DNA of 43,367 nucleotides from Oscillospiraceae bacterium (lineage in GTDB: Bacteria; Bacillota; Clostridia; Oscillospirales; Oscillospiraceae). The stretch is from contig SVKZ01000006.1 of NCBI GenBank assembly GCA_015068165.1, positions 1-43,367 on the forward strand, given 5' to 3'. Made by a program: the position numbers and the translations under genes. The first letter of the stretch is position 1; every line of letters begins with the position of its first letter. Shown here piece after piece: positions 15,476 through 23,661 of this stretch. The notes under the pieces were generated by a model, which saw nothing but the letters and a program-made list of their open reading frames with translations, made no database searches and was not told the origin of the DNA.

Positions 15476-16453
15476 ATGGACTATATCGTATTGGATATGG
15501 AGTGGAATCAGCCCTGGCCTGGCTCGCCGTCAGCCAAAAAGGTGCTGCCTGTGCAGATTCGGGGTGAGATTATCCAAATCGGCGCTGTGCGTGTTACGGA
15601 GGATCGGGTTGTTGCGGATGAATTCCAGGTTTTGATCCGACCGAAATATTACCGCCGCTTAAACCGGCGCATCAGCAAGCTTACCGGTATTAAGGAAGCC
15701 CAGCTGGTAGAGGAGGGTGTTCCTTTTACAGAGGCAATGGAGCGTTTCCGCGCCTGGTGCGGTGAAGACATTACTTTTTTGACCTGGGGCTTTGATGATA
15801 TTACTATGCTGCGGGAAAATCTGCGGCTGTTTGGTATGGATGAAAACTGGGTCAGCCGCTGGTATAACGCCCAGATGATTTTCAACGCCCAAACCGACGG
15901 CAGTACCGCCCAAAAAGCGCTGAAAACAGCGATGGAGATATTTGAAATCCCCGCTACCCGTCCTGCTCACGATGCATTGGGCGATGCTTACCACACGGCG
16001 CTGATCTGTGCTAAGTTGGACTTAAAAAAAGGGACGGAAGAATACGGCGCGGCACTTCAGAGCCACGTCAACGGCTTCCACGGGGCGGAGCTTCCCGGCT
16101 GCATCAGCCGGAAGGTGTTTTACGATTATGCGGACAAGCGGGCGGCACTGGCGGCGCAATCCGGGGCAGAAAACAAGTGTCCCACTTGCGGACGGCAGAT
16201 GTTGGGCTCCCGCTGGTTCGCCCAGCCCGGCCGCCGGTATATGGATTTGGCGACCTGCCCGGAACACGGAAAGTTTTTGGTGCGGGTGCGTTTGTCTGAT
16301 CAGCCGGACGGTACCGTTCGGGTCAGCCGTCTTACCTATGAAGCTACCTCTGAGGCGGCTGAAGTTTATGCCCGCCGGGCAGAAAAGGCAGATCCTGAGG
16401 AGCGTGTGAGCGGAAAACGCCGCCACCGCCGTAGCAGATTGCCGGAAAAATGA
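15476..16453 (+). CDS. DEDDh 3-prime to 5-prime exonuclease with zinc-ribbon tail
   Basis: 325 residues. Residues 1-185 are a DnaQ-like exonuclease: D7 and E9 in YIVLDMEWN (Exo I), the aspartate in FLTWGFDDI near 107 (Exo II), and the HDALGDAYHTA histidine and aspartate near 165-169 (Exo III, DEDDh type). This resembles KapD-type exonucleases rather than polymerase subunits. The C-terminal half carries CPTCGRQML near 236 and a later CPEHGK cysteine and histidine, a plausible zinc knuckle, then a basic tail (KRRHRRSRLPEK). The tail suggests RNA or DNA binding. Start at 15476 has only a weak GAGG site. Monocistronic by its flanking terminators. Confidence 0.82.
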   Translation: MDYIVLDMEWNQPWPGSPSAKKVLPVQIRGEIIQIGAVRVTEDRVVADEFQVLIRPKYYRRLNRRISKLTGIKEAQLVEEGVPFTEAMERFRAWCGEDITFLTWGFDDITMLRENLRLFGMDENWVSRWYNAQMIFNAQTDGSTAQKALKTAMEIFEIPATRPAHDALGDAYHTALICAKLDLKKGTEEYGAALQSHVNGFHGAELPGCISRKVFYDYADKRAALAAQSGAENKCPTCGRQMLGSRWFAQPGRRYMDLATCPEHGKFLVRVRLSDQPDGTVRVSRLTYEATSEAAEVYARRAEKADPEERVSGKRRHRRSRLPEK

Positions 16454-16460
16454 GAAATTT

Positions 16461-16493
16461 ATTACCGCTGTGTTTGCACAGCGGTAATTTTTT
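16461..16493 (+). terminator. Terminator
   Basis: 12-bp perfect stem (16461-16472 and 16477-16488) with a TTTTTT tail, just after the exonuclease stop. Confidence 0.85.
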
Positions 16494-16611
16494 ACAAAAA
16501 GGGTTTGCTTATTTTTATTTTTATGGTATTATTATAATGTATGAGTATGCGCCTTTCAGAAATTGGAAGGGCGATGGATGCATAGTATATAGGAATTTTA
16601 AGGAGAAAATT

Positions 16612-18213
16612 ATGATCACAGTCAGCAATTTAGGTATGCAATTTGGCGGTCAGTGGTTGTTCCAGCACGTAGATTTGCAGTTTTTGCCCGGCAACTGCTA
16701 CGGCATTATCGGCGCAAACGGCGCAGGTAAGTCTACGTTCCTGCGCCTGCTTACAGGCGAACTGGAGTCCACCTCCGGCAGTATTTTTGTAGATCCGGAA
16801 AAGCGGGTTTCTGTACTGAAGCAGAACCAGAATGCTTATGACGAATTTACCGTTATGGATACGGTTATTATGGGTAACCAGCACCTTTATGACATTATGA
16901 AGGAAAAGGATGCCATTTATGAAAAGCCCGATTTTACCGATGAGGACGGCATCCGCGCTTCCGAGCTGGAGGCAGAGTTTGCGGATCTGGGCGGCTGGGA
17001 AGCGGAAAGCGATGCCTCCCGTCTGTTACAGGGTCTGGGTATCGGCACAGAACTACATTATGACATTATGGCCACCGTAGACCCCAGACTTAAGGTGAAG
17101 GTGCTGCTGGCGCAGGCGCTATTTGGCAATCCTGACATTGTTATGCTGGACGAGCCTACCAACAACTTGGATATTGAAGCCATCAACTGGCTGGAGGATT
17201 TCCTGCTGGATTTCCCGGGAATGGTCATCGCCGTTTCCCACGACCGGCACTTCCTTAACACGGTCTGTACCCACACCGTAGATATCGACTACGGCAAGAT
17301 CAAGATGTATGTAGGCAACTACGACTTCTGGTATGAGTCCTCCCAGATGGTGCAGGCAATGATCCGCAACAAGAATAAGAAAAACCAGGAAAAGATTGAA
17401 GAACTGCAGCTGTTTATTCAGCGGTTCTCTGCCAATAAAAGTAAGGCAAAGCAGGCAACTGCCCGCCGGAAGCTGCTGGATAAGCTGACCGTTGAGGAAA
17501 TGCCCTGTTCCACCCGCCGGTATCCCTTTGTGGGCTTTATGCCCGAGCGGGAGCTGGGTAAGGACATTCTGACGGTAAAGGATGTGTCTGTAACCGTTGA
17601 CGGTGTAAAACTTCTGGATAAGGTCTATTTCTCCGTTGGCAGGAACGATAAGATCGCCTTTGTGGGTGAAAATGAGCTGGCACAGACGGCATTATTCCAA
17701 ATCCTGATGGGTGAATTGGAGCCGGACGAGGGCAGTATCAAGTGGGGCGTTTCCACCATTCGCAGCTATCTTCCCAAGGACAATTCCGAATATTTTGAAG
17801 GCAATTCTATGGAGTTGGTAGACTGGCTGCGTCAGTACTCTGTGAAGAAGGACGATGTGTATCTTCGGGGCTTCTTAGGCCGTATGCTTTTCAGCAACGA
17901 AGATGTATTCAAGCAGGTAAATGTCCTCTCCGGTGGCGAAAAGATTCGCTGTATGCTGTCGAAAATGATGCTCTCCGGCGCAAATGTGGTGCTGCTGGAT
18001 CAGCCCACCAACCATTTGGATATGGAATCCATTCAGGCAGTTAACAAGGGCTTGGAGGCTTTCCAGGGCGTGGTGCTGCTGGCATCTCACGACCACGAAA
18101 TGCTGACTTCTACCTGTAACCGCGTTATTGCTTTCCAGCCGGACGGTACGATTATTGACCGCTACGGCACTTACGATGAGTACCTCTACTGGATGTCCCA
18201 GCAGAAGCAGTAA
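16612..18213 (+). CDS. ABC-F ATPase (YkpA/YbiT-like) with one degenerate site
   Basis: 533 residues with two ATPase domains and no membrane segments, hence ABC-F: soluble proteins acting at the ribosomal E site. ATG at 16612 follows AAGGAGAAAATT; the longer frame from 16450 lacks a site. Domain 1 has GANGAGKST and MLDEPTNNLD, but where LSGG is expected it reads DPRLKVKVLLAQAL. Domain 2 has an intact LSGGEK signature, but its Walker A reads GENELAQTALF (lysine lost) and its Walker B reads LLDQPTNHLD (catalytic E to Q). The losses fall on the same composite site, so one site should hydrolyse ATP and the other not. A linker with KNKKNQEKIEELQLFIQRF joins them. Confidence 0.9.
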   Translation: MITVSNLGMQFGGQWLFQHVDLQFLPGNCYGIIGANGAGKSTFLRLLTGELESTSGSIFVDPEKRVSVLKQNQNAYDEFTVMDTVIMGNQHLYDIMKEKDAIYEKPDFTDEDGIRASELEAEFADLGGWEAESDASRLLQGLGIGTELHYDIMATVDPRLKVKVLLAQALFGNPDIVMLDEPTNNLDIEAINWLEDFLLDFPGMVIAVSHDRHFLNTVCTHTVDIDYGKIKMYVGNYDFWYESSQMVQAMIRNKNKKNQEKIEELQLFIQRFSANKSKAKQATARRKLLDKLTVEEMPCSTRRYPFVGFMPERELGKDILTVKDVSVTVDGVKLLDKVYFSVGRNDKIAFVGENELAQTALFQILMGELEPDEGSIKWGVSTIRSYLPKDNSEYFEGNSMELVDWLRQYSVKKDDVYLRGFLGRMLFSNEDVFKQVNVLSGGEKIRCMLSKMMLSGANVVLLDQPTNHLDMESIQAVNKGLEAFQGVVLLASHDHEMLTSTCNRVIAFQPDGTIIDRYGTYDEYLYWMSQQKQ

Positions 18214-18230
18214 AATTCTACAACGCACAC

Positions 18231-18304
18231 TGTCATCCTGAGCAAGCGAATATTCAGCAAATGACGGCGCATAATGCGGCGGGAGCAAGCCCCCGCCCTA
18301 CAAG
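18231..18304. repeat. Two short intergenic repeats
   Basis: 18231-18266 runs TGTCATCCTGAGC to ATGACG, a short version of the repeat at 9847. 18275-18304 contains GGCGGGAGCAAGCCCCCGCC, a G+C-rich hairpin that is common between genes in gut Clostridia. No coding capacity; argS begins 22 bases later. Confidence 0.6.
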
Positions 18305-18325
18305 CGGATATTAGGAGAAAAAATA

Positions 18326-20074
18326 ATGAAGAAAATTCTTGATTTGATTACAGAAAAAATGGAGCAGGCGTTCGTGTCTGCCGGCTATGAGGCCTCTTTC
18401 GGCAAGGTAACGGTCTCCAACCGTCCTGACCTGTGCCAGTACCAGTGCAACGGCGCATTGGCGGCGGCAAAGCAGTATAAATGCGCGCCCATCCAAATTG
18501 CCAAGGCGGTGGCGGAAAAGCTGGACGGCAGCGACTTTTCTATGATTGATGCGGTAATACCCGGCTTTATTAACCTCAACCTGTCCGACAGTTTCCTTAG
18601 GTCTTACCTGGAGGAAATGCGGGTTTCTCCCGATTTTGGTGTGGAGAAGGTTGGGGCAGGACTAACCGCTGTGGTAGACTACGGCGGCGCAAATGTGGCA
18701 AAGCCTTTGCACATTGGCCACCTGCGGCCGGCTATCATCGGCGAGAGCCTGAAGCGGCTGCACAAGTTTATGGGCTATGATACCATTGGCGATGTCCACT
18801 TGGGCGATTGGGGTCTGCAGATGGGCCTTATTATTGCAGAGCTGCAGGAGCGTCAGCCGGAGCTTCCTTATTTTGATGAGCGCTTTACCGGCGAATACCC
18901 CAAGGAGTCGCCCTTTACGCTATCGGAGCTGGAGGAGATTTACCCCACCGCTTCTGCCAAAAAGACCGATCCTGTTTTTGCGGAGAAGGCACATACTGCT
19001 ACCTTTGAGCTGCAGCAGGGGCGTCGGGGCTACCGGGCGATTTGGGATCATATTATGGGCGTAAGTCTGCCAGACCTGCGCCGGATTTACGACATTTTGG
19101 ATGTTCACTATGAGAAGTGGCTGGGGGAAAGTGATGCCCATCCCTATATTCCGGCTATGGTCGAGGATCTAAAGGCAAGAGGTTTGGCAGTTCTCTCTGA
19201 GGGCGCCTGGGTTGTGCCTGTGGCGGAAGAAACCGACAAAAAAGAAGTACCGCCTATGATTTTGGTAAAATCCGACGGCTCTGCCATTTATGCTACCACC
19301 GATTTGGCAACCATAGTGCAGCGTATGCAGGATTGGGCGCCGGATAAAATGCTTTATGTTACCGATAAGCGGCAAAATCTACACTTTGAGCAGGTTTTCC
19401 GGGCAGCGAAAAAGTCCGGCATTGTAAAGGAAACTACCGTTTTGGAGCACGTGGGCCACGGTACGATGAACGGTGCGGACGGCAAGCCCTTCAAGACCCG
19501 GGACGGCGGCGTTTTGCGTTTGGAGCAGTTGATTTCGGATATGACCGACTTTGTTCGGGCAAAGGTTGTGGAAAATCAGATCGTTGCCGACGATGAGGTG
19601 GAGGCAACCACCCAGAAAATCGCACTGGCCGCACTGAAATACGGCGACCTGTCCAACCAGCCCACCAAGGACTATAACTTCGATTTGGAGCGCTTTGCGG
19701 CTTTTGAGGGCAATACCGGCCCGTATATTCTCTACACCGTGGTGCGGATCAAGTCTATTCTAAACCGTTATGGCACTTGGGAGCATCTGCCTATCGCCCC
19801 TGCGGCAAACCAGTGGGCAAAGGATCTGATGCTGGCTATCACCAAGTTCGGTCCTACAATGGAAAGCGCCCTTAAGACATTGTCTCCCAACCTGATTTGC
19901 GCGTATATTTATGAGCTGTCCGGCGCGGTGAATAAGTTCTACCACGAAACCCGCATCTTGACCGAAGAAAATGAGGAACTGAAGGCAGGTTATATTGCGC
20001 TGATCGGACTTGCCAAGCGGATTTTGGAGACTTGCATTGATATTTTGGGCTTTGCAGCCCCGGAGAAGATGTAA
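18326..20074 (+). CDS. argS: Arginyl-tRNA synthetase
   Basis: 582-residue class I synthetase charging tRNA-Arg. The N-terminal Add-1 domain covers about residues 1-110. The HIGH motif is in KPLHIGHLRPAIIGESLKR near residue 130, and the second signature is GADGKPFKTRDGGVLRLE near 385, the ArgRS variant of KMSKS. The C-terminal DALR anticodon-binding domain follows NFDLERFAAFEGNTGPYILY. Start at 18326 follows AGGAGAAAAAATA. Length is close to the family norm. Confidence 0.95.
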   Translation: MKKILDLITEKMEQAFVSAGYEASFGKVTVSNRPDLCQYQCNGALAAAKQYKCAPIQIAKAVAEKLDGSDFSMIDAVIPGFINLNLSDSFLRSYLEEMRVSPDFGVEKVGAGLTAVVDYGGANVAKPLHIGHLRPAIIGESLKRLHKFMGYDTIGDVHLGDWGLQMGLIIAELQERQPELPYFDERFTGEYPKESPFTLSELEEIYPTASAKKTDPVFAEKAHTATFELQQGRRGYRAIWDHIMGVSLPDLRRIYDILDVHYEKWLGESDAHPYIPAMVEDLKARGLAVLSEGAWVVPVAEETDKKEVPPMILVKSDGSAIYATTDLATIVQRMQDWAPDKMLYVTDKRQNLHFEQVFRAAKKSGIVKETTVLEHVGHGTMNGADGKPFKTRDGGVLRLEQLISDMTDFVRAKVVENQIVADDEVEATTQKIALAALKYGDLSNQPTKDYNFDLERFAAFEGNTGPYILYTVVRIKSILNRYGTWEHLPIAPAANQWAKDLMLAITKFGPTMESALKTLSPNLICAYIYELSGAVNKFYHETRILTEENEELKAGYIALIGLAKRILETCIDILGFAAPEKM

Positions 20075-20090
20075 TTTTTGCATTATTCTC

Positions 20091-20119
20091 TTTTCAAACG
20101 GAAATGATTGTGTTATAAT
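20091..20119 (+). promoter_or_regulatory. Rubrerythrin promoter
   Basis: TATAAT (20114-20119) with a weak -35 TTTTCA (20091-20096) at 17 bases. The ribosome binding site AAGGAGG follows. Confidence 0.55.
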
Positions 20120-20148
20120 AAAAGAAAAGACATAAGGAGGAACCTATT

Positions 20149-20688
20149 ATGGCTAACAAATACGCAGGCACTAAGACCGAAGCCAACCTGATGGCTGCCT
20201 TTGCAGGCGAATCTCAGGCAAGAAATCAGTACACCTACTTTGCATCCAAGGCAAAGAAGGAAGGCTTCGAGCAGATCGCGGCGCTGTTTTTGAAGACCGC
20301 AGACAATGAAAAAGAACACGCAAAACTGTGGTACAAGGAGCTTGACGGCATCGGCAATACTGCTGAGAACCTGCTGAAAGCTGCAAATGGCGAAAATTAT
20401 GAGTGGACCGATATGTACGCAGGCTTTGCAAAGACCGCAGAGGAAGAGGGTTTCCCCGAGCTGGCAGCAAAGTTCCGTCTGGTGGCAGAGGTAGAGCGTC
20501 ATCACGAGGAGCGTTACCGCGCATTGCTTCAGAACGTGGAGCAGGCAAAGGTATTCGCAAAAGATGGCGAGACCGTTTGGGAGTGCCGCAACTGCGGTCA
20601 TATCCACATTGGCAAGGAAGCCCCCGAAATTTGCCCCACTTGCGCCCATCCCCAGAGCTACTTTGAGGTCAACGCAAAGAATTACTAA
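20149..20688 (+). CDS. rbr: Rubrerythrin
   Basis: 179-residue peroxide-scavenging protein of anaerobes. Residues 1-140 form the ferritin-like four-helix bundle with the di-iron glutamates and histidines ([42 protein letters not shown]). Residues 143-179 are a rubredoxin-like domain with [10 protein letters not shown] and CPTCAHP. It reduces hydrogen peroxide using electrons from rubredoxin-type partners, in the cytoplasm. Start at 20149 follows AAGGAGGAACCT. The usual neighbours (Fur-type repressor, superoxide reductase) are absent, so its regulation is not visible. Confidence 0.95.
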   Translation: MANKYAGTKTEANLMAAFAGESQARNQYTYFASKAKKEGFEQIAALFLKTADNEKEHAKLWYKELDGIGNTAENLLKAANGENYEWTDMYAGFAKTAEEEGFPELAAKFRLVAEVERHHEERYRALLQNVEQAKVFAKDGETVWECRNCGHIHIGKEAPEICPTCAHPQSYFEVNAKNY

Positions 20689-20753
20689 GAAGCACACCGG
20701 GGCAGACCTTCCGGGGTCTGTCCCAAAAATCTCCGATAATGGAAAAATAATAG

Positions 20754-20782
20754 TTGCAAATTGTGTTTTGTCGTGCTATAAT
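20754..20782 (+). promoter_or_regulatory. tRNA-Gln/tRNA-Lys promoter
   Basis: TTGCAA (20754-20759), 17-base spacer, TATAAT (20777-20782). The first tRNA begins at 20813, so the 5-prime leader is about 23 bases. The two tRNAs are likely one transcript. Confidence 0.8.
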
Positions 20783-20812
20783 GCACAAAGTGCCGTTGTC
20801 GGAGTGTAATAT

Positions 20813-20887
20813 TGGGATGTCGCCAAGCGGTAAGGCACCAGACTTTGACTCTGGCATTCGTAGGTTCAAATCCTGCCATCCCAGCCA
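20813..20887 (+). tRNA. tRNA-Gln (TTG)
   Basis: 75 bases with encoded CCA. Acceptor TGGGATG pairs with CATCCCA; anticodon stem CCAGA/TCTGG holds loop CTTTGAC, anticodon TTG at 20845-20847; T-loop GGTTCAAATCC. U at position 1 and discriminator G fit glutamine. Confidence 0.95.
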
Positions 20888-20926
20888 AAAATCTGCGGGG
20901 AAGATTACGGTCATCCCCCAGTATAT

Positions 20927-21002
20927 GATCCGCTAGCTCAGTTGGCAGAGCAATTGCCTTTTAAGCAATGGGTCCGGAGTTCGAATCTCCGGCGGATCAC
21001 CA
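20927..21002 (+). tRNA. tRNA-Lys (TTT)
   Basis: 76 bases with encoded CCA. Acceptor GATCCGC pairs with GCGGATC; anticodon loop CTTTTAA with TTT at 20960-20962; T-arm CCGGAGTTCGAATCTCCGG. Discriminator A. Followed directly by a terminator and by the structured array at 21040. Confidence 0.96.
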
Positions 21003-21038
21003 AAAAGAGCAGATGCCTTTTGGCATCTGCTCTTTTTG
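21001..21038 (+). terminator. tRNA-Lys terminator
   Basis: 17-bp perfect stem (21001-21017 and 21022-21038) with loop TTTT and a run of five T. The stem starts with the last CA of the encoded CCA. Confidence 0.85.
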
Positions 21039-21039
21039 C

Positions 21040-21165
21040 ATCCGCGGAGATTCGAAAAACTCAAATGCAACAGTCCGGTGGACTGTTGCTCGCGGCAGCT
21101 GGATGCCGCGAAACCTTAATTTTATCCCGCAGGGTGCGGGATAAAATGCAAACGAATCTCCGGCG
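21040..21165 (+). repeat. tRNA-Lys tail array: inverted T-arm, three hairpins, direct T-arm
   Basis: 21040-21056 is an inverted copy of the tRNA-Lys T-arm and acceptor strand 20980-20997 with one base missing. Then come three perfect hairpins back to back: 21067-21089 (10 bp, loop GGT), 21090-21111 (8 bp) and 21119-21147 (13 bp). It closes with 21153-21165, an exact 13-base direct copy of 20982-20994. The inverted and direct copies can pair with each other and enclose the hairpins as a multibranch junction. A further 13-base direct copy of the terminator right arm lies at 21197-21209. No open reading frame. Could be a structured RNA, a cruciform DNA site or an insertion product. Confidence 0.75.
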
Positions 21166-21207
21166 AGGGTGTCGATGAAAGAAAGTCTATCCGGGTATCT
21201 GCTCTTT

Positions 21208-22059
21208 TTAAGTGTTTTGTCGCTTTTTGATGAGTGCAATTATTAGCCGGTAGGTAAAAATGAAAGCTACAGTTAGAATGATATTTCTTACCCAGCCGAA
21301 AACGGCGTTAAAATAAATGAAATATCGAGGAAAAACCACTGCGTTCGCAGCTTCCCGCGCCACAACCCTAGAAATAGCCCGGGTGATCAGAACTGCCGAC
21401 CAACAGGCACCCGCACCAATCAGTTCTTTTCGAAGAACAACCGGGTGGGCTTTTTTGATACGCAATGCTGTTATTACGGTAAGTGTAGCATAAACCGCCA
21501 ACAAACACCAGGCAACAATTAAGTGTGTTGTCATTTCACTGGAGGAATATATAAGCGGGATAAAAGCATAGTGCCAGCCTATACCGGTTGTGAAAAGCAG
21601 ATAAATTTCGATAAACAGGTATATAACCCATGCGCACCAAAGTCCTGCGTTTCTTTGCACACGCAGACAAATGATGCCGCAGGCGACAAAGGGTGCTGCC
21701 AGAATAAGTCCGGACAGAATATCTCCTAACAGTGCAATTAGTAGCCATAATGCTGCAGAAATGCATAACAATACAATGCCAACTGTTTTTTGCGTGCTGC
21801 TCACACCGAGGCGCTCTGTACAAATGATCTTTGGTTTCGAAAACTCAGGTTGTCTGTCGTGTGTTTTATCAAGGATGAGTTCATCTAAAGAAACGGAAAA
21901 GAACACACTCATTTTCACCAGTTTATCCAGTTCCGGCACAGATGCGTCGGTTTCCCATTTGGAAATTGACTGTCGGGACACCTCCAATGCATCTGCTAAA
22001 TCGCCTTGGGATAGATTTCTTTCGTTGCGGAGCTTATAGATTTTCTCTCCTAAAGTCAT
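21208..22059 (-). CDS. XRE-family regulator with membrane domain
   Basis: 283 residues. Residues 1-65 are a helix-turn-helix (EKIYKLRNERNLSQGDLADA, SRQSISKWETDASVPELDKL). After a linker come about six to seven hydrophobic segments (residues 90-278). Proteins with this layout are common in Firmicutes and tie a membrane sensor region to DNA binding; the signal is unknown. Start at 22059 follows AAGGAGGTATCCC. The C-terminus (LIIALIKKRQNT) ends next to the tRNA-Lys tail array, and its last codons overlap the distal terminator-arm copy. Transcribed separately from the DUF975 gene, 119 bases away. Confidence 0.82.
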   Translation of the reverse strand: MTLGEKIYKLRNERNLSQGDLADALEVSRQSISKWETDASVPELDKLVKMSVFFSVSLDELILDKTHDRQPEFSKPKIICTERLGVSSTQKTVGIVLLCISAALWLLIALLGDILSGLILAAPFVACGIICLRVQRNAGLWCAWVIYLFIEIYLLFTTGIGWHYAFIPLIYSSSEMTTHLIVAWCLLAVYATLTVITALRIKKAHPVVLRKELIGAGACWSAVLITRAISRVVAREAANAVVFPRYFIYFNAVFGWVRNIILTVAFIFTYRLIIALIKKRQNT

Positions 22060-22178
22060 AGGGATACCTCCTTGCAGATTTGATTGCAGTATATCTTTTA
22101 TGCGCTGAAAAGTCCACCAAGTCTGCTTGGAAATTTAGCAACTGACGGTTGCGCAATACAAAAAGGAGATGTTAATCG

Positions 22179-22952
22179 TTAAATATCATAACCCACATCT
22201 TCCTCACAGGGAATCCCCTCGGGAACATAAGAAGCACCAGAGATTTCCCGGTAGAAGGCGGCGGTGGCGGCCTGCTTGTAGGGGCTCAGCCATAAATTGC
22301 CGATACCCAGCGTCAGGGCGGCTAAAATATCCCAACCGATAAAGCTAAACTGCAGGCAGAAAAGCCGCCAACGGTTGCCAGCCATCATTTCCTTGGATTT
22401 TCCAAGGGCTTCACTGGCAGAAAGCTCCGGGTTTTCCGCAAGAATATACTGGGTCATTGCGTAGCTATAGCTTGCAATGATGCCGGGAATAATCAATAGC
22501 AGCGACCATAAAAATACAAGCAGCGCCTGCAATGTGCCTGCTGCCGCTGCGGTTTTCCAATGGGAGAAATAGTTAAATAGCGTACCGATCTCCGGCTCTT
22601 TTTGCTGGTCTACAAGGTCAAGATTAAACCGGGAATAGCCTACGCCCACAATGCTTCCTAAAATGAAGAAAATTACAGCCATAACAAGGGCGATGAGAAG
22701 AATGTAGACGGCACCGCCAATCAAAAAACCGTTGAGCGCGCTGTGAAAGCCGCTGCTGGTTCCATAAACGACCTGACCGGCAAATTCTACGTTTACGTTT
22801 GCGCCGGAATCGCTAAAATCCAAATTGAGCTCCGGTCCGTTAGCGGAAACAGCGCTCAAAAGGGAGGCAATCAGGCAGGTAATGACGGCAATTTTCCATC
22901 TGCCGTTAAGGGCGTTTCTTGCAATAAGCCTAAAATCAGCTGCAAATTTCAT
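22179..22952 (-). CDS. DUF975 family membrane protein
   Basis: 257 residues with four to six hydrophobic segments. The DUF975 hallmark is present: LLLIIPGIIASYSYAMTQYI, then ILAENPELSASEALGKSKEM and GNRWRLFCLQFSFIGW. These proteins are widespread in Firmicutes and of unknown function. Start at 22952 follows a GGAGG-containing site (AAGATTGGAGGAACG). Last gene of the minus-strand flotillin cluster, 18 bases after the small membrane protein gene. Confidence 0.85.
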   Translation of the reverse strand: MKFAADFRLIARNALNGRWKIAVITCLIASLLSAVSANGPELNLDFSDSGANVNVEFAGQVVYGTSSGFHSALNGFLIGGAVYILLIALVMAVIFFILGSIVGVGYSRFNLDLVDQQKEPEIGTLFNYFSHWKTAAAAGTLQALLVFLWSLLLIIPGIIASYSYAMTQYILAENPELSASEALGKSKEMMAGNRWRLFCLQFSFIGWDILAALTLGIGNLWLSPYKQAATAAFYREISGASYVPEGIPCEEDVGYDI

Positions 22953-22970
22953 AATCGTTCCTCCAATCTT

Positions 22971-23198
22971 TTATTTGAAGAAAAGTTTCAAAATGCCTGC
23001 GGCAATGGCGATGATTGCCAAAGGAATCAGCAGTAAAAAGCCGCCGGCAAAAATAAGGCAGAGAATCAGAGCGGGAAATGCCAGACCCAGCAACGCACCG
23101 GCGACGAGCTTGGCTGCGCCCCAGGTGATCTTCAGCATAAGACCGATGACCTTAACCGCCAGCCAAATAAAAATAACAGTAGCAAGTATTTCAAACAT
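22971..23198 (-). CDS. Small hydrophobic membrane protein
   Basis: 75 residues, almost wholly hydrophobic, with two to three membrane helices (about residues 3-25, 27-48 and 50-72) and a lysine at each turn (MLKITWGAAKLVAG). No recognised family. Start at 23198 lies 9 bases after the zinc-ribbon gene with a TAGGAGC-type site, so it is part of the same operon. It could be a partner of the DUF975 or flotillin protein; nothing in the sequence proves this. Confidence 0.7.
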   Translation of the reverse strand: MFEILATVIFIWLAVKVIGLMLKITWGAAKLVAGALLGLAFPALILCLIFAGGFLLLIPLAIIAIAAGILKLFFK

Positions 23199-23207
23199 TT
23201 TTAGCTC

Positions 23208-23648
23208 CTATCTTTGGGTATCTTTTCGAATCAGATACGCAAGGTATTTATTCTTTTGAACGATATAGGGGTTATAAAGCGCATATTTTCCGCAGGATTG
23301 GCAGTATGCAGGAAGGATCTCAAAAGGTTCTGTGATAAATTGTTTCCGATGCGGTGTATTCTCCAGCTCCTGCACATCCATAAAGATCAATTTGCCGCCG
23401 CATTGGGTGCATTTGGGGCGATGTTCCTCGGCTTCGGAGATAAGTGTGATCCTTGTCTGCAAGTGTTCGGGATCGTTGGCAAGCCCCCGCAACAGCGCCC
23501 GCTGGCACAGCTCCAGCTCGGGTAAGTTTTTGACTTCCTTTTCGCAGTTCTTACAGGCAGGCTGCCAAGTGTTTCCGCACTGGACGGTGGTGCTGCGGAA
23601 GTTGCTGAGCTTTTCACCGCAAAATACGCAAATGTTGTCGTTAGTCAT
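23208..23648 (-). CDS. Zinc-ribbon hypothetical protein
   Basis: 146 residues with four CxxC pairs: CVFC near residue 7, CKNC near 32, CTQC near 80 and CQSC near 115. This would make two zinc knuckles. The middle is helical (LPELELCQRALLRGLANDP). Start at 23648 follows AACAGGAGGCAATCT; the frame is open 27 codons further upstream without a site. No membrane segment. Function unknown; its place inside the flotillin cluster suggests a cytoplasmic accessory role. Confidence 0.7.
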   Translation of the reverse strand: MTNDNICVFCGEKLSNFRSTTVQCGNTWQPACKNCEKEVKNLPELELCQRALLRGLANDPEHLQTRITLISEAEEHRPKCTQCGGKLIFMDVQELENTPHRKQFITEPFEILPAYCQSCGKYALYNPYIVQKNKYLAYLIRKDTQR

Positions 23649-23661
23649 AGATTGCCTCCTG

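Noticed and set aside
16450-16611. N-terminal extension of the ABC-F gene by 54 codons
   Set aside because: The extension crosses a terminator and promoter region; ATG 16612 has a good ribosome binding site and matches the family start.
20697-20728. Rubrerythrin terminator GGGCAGACC...GGTCTGTCC
   Set aside because: A stem is visible but is imperfect and is followed by CCAAAAATC without a T run; kept out of the feature list.
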